A stretch of DNA of 64,000 nt, taken from assembly GCF_017603965.1 (NCBI RefSeq), contig NZ_CP071955.1, positions 2,914,001 to 2,978,000 on the forward strand, given 5' to 3'. Made by a program: the position numbers and the translations under genes. Shown piece by piece: positions 63,346 to 64,000 of the stretch. The notes beneath the pieces are model-generated. The model worked only from the letters and a program-made list of their open reading frames with translations. It did not search any database and was not told the DNA's origin. Every line of letters starts with the position of its first letter. The stretch's first letter is position 1. Source of the stretch: Xanthomonas fragariae. Its GTDB lineage: Bacteria; Pseudomonadota; Gammaproteobacteria; Xanthomonadales; Xanthomonadaceae.

Positions 63346-63348
<3 letters not shown>
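62947..63348 (+). CDS. Ferritin-like (bacterioferritin/DPS-type) protein truncated by an IS3 element
   Basis: 133 residues of a ferritin-like four-helix protein. Helix A has LNTALATEYVCTLRYYRHYF (metal-binding Glu), and helix B HAQQEQAHAHKLAERIVQLG (ExxH-type E..H). GGEPDLNPDTL and the start of helix C (YKEGTDLRDMVREN) follow. There the frame meets TGA, which is the first three bases of the IS3 right end. About 40 residues (the rest of helix C and helix D, with ligands of the di-iron site) are missing. Function is probably lost. Confidence 0.88.

Positions 63349-64000
<652 letters not shown>

Overview
This window is high-GC DNA from a Xanthomonas chromosome, most likely the X. oryzae group. 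The basis is a xopQ-type effector gene with a perfect hrp-regulon PIP box, an effector with the Xanthomonadales type IV secretion domain (XVIPCD), genus-typical neighbourhoods (metX-metB-hom behind a SAM riboswitch, hflK-hflC-DUF2065-purA, TetR-hydrolase-fadE), and the large number of insertion sequences and freshly broken genes seen in X. oryzae. The species is inferred; no search was run.

Layout. 0-10 kb: the start of a periplasmic propeller sensor, a yceI-cybB-yceI operon, a broken sdaA, a candidate type III effector gene, a secreted alpha/beta hydrolase, and the hom-metB-metX operon under a SAM-I riboswitch. 10-20 kb: a decayed M23 peptidase, then housekeeping and envelope genes (prfC, hemolysin III family, AsmA, CBS protein, polyprenyl-phosphate glycosyltransferase, mtgA, hslO) and an unrecognised exported protein. 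20-34 kb: a TetR regulator divergent from a catalytically dead hydrolase and fadE, a DUF1304 protein, a transporter relic, a serine hydrolase, a histone H1-like protein, gcvH and gcvT, a broken ynfA, mazG, cysQ, nudE-like, bioA and rsmE. 34-45 kb: an IS3 scar, an HD hydrolase, an EAL protein, a TrxB-like flavoprotein beside a broken UBP zinc-finger gene, nnrD, a histidine phosphatase, a TetR regulator, then a second candidate effector gene divergent from xopQ. The two promoters are carried by two oppositely oriented PIP boxes.

45-52 kb is the accessory core. An IS30 element sits inside the last codons of an hsdR relic. An IS5 and an IS701 element follow, both with broken transposases. The IS701 has removed the start of a truncated effector copy, which lies before a lipoprotein gene (probable immunity) and an intact XVIPCD effector gene. 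52-64 kb: M1 aminopeptidase, purA, DUF2065, hflC/hflK, a PilH-like regulator, cbpA, hsp20, a frameshifted peroxiredoxin, and a ferritin-like gene cut short by an IS3 element that runs off the window.

Three themes stand out. (1) Two paralogous ~250-residue proteins, 38 kb apart, both have PIP-type promoters and look like an uncharacterised type III effector family. (2) An antibacterial effector/immunity module carries a partial tandem duplication. (3) A dispersed family of ~145-bp imperfect inverted repeats (AGAGCGGCTAACAAAACG ends) has six copies, several exactly at the breakpoints of gene relics. At least a dozen genes are broken, indicating ongoing genome reduction driven by insertion sequences and repeats.
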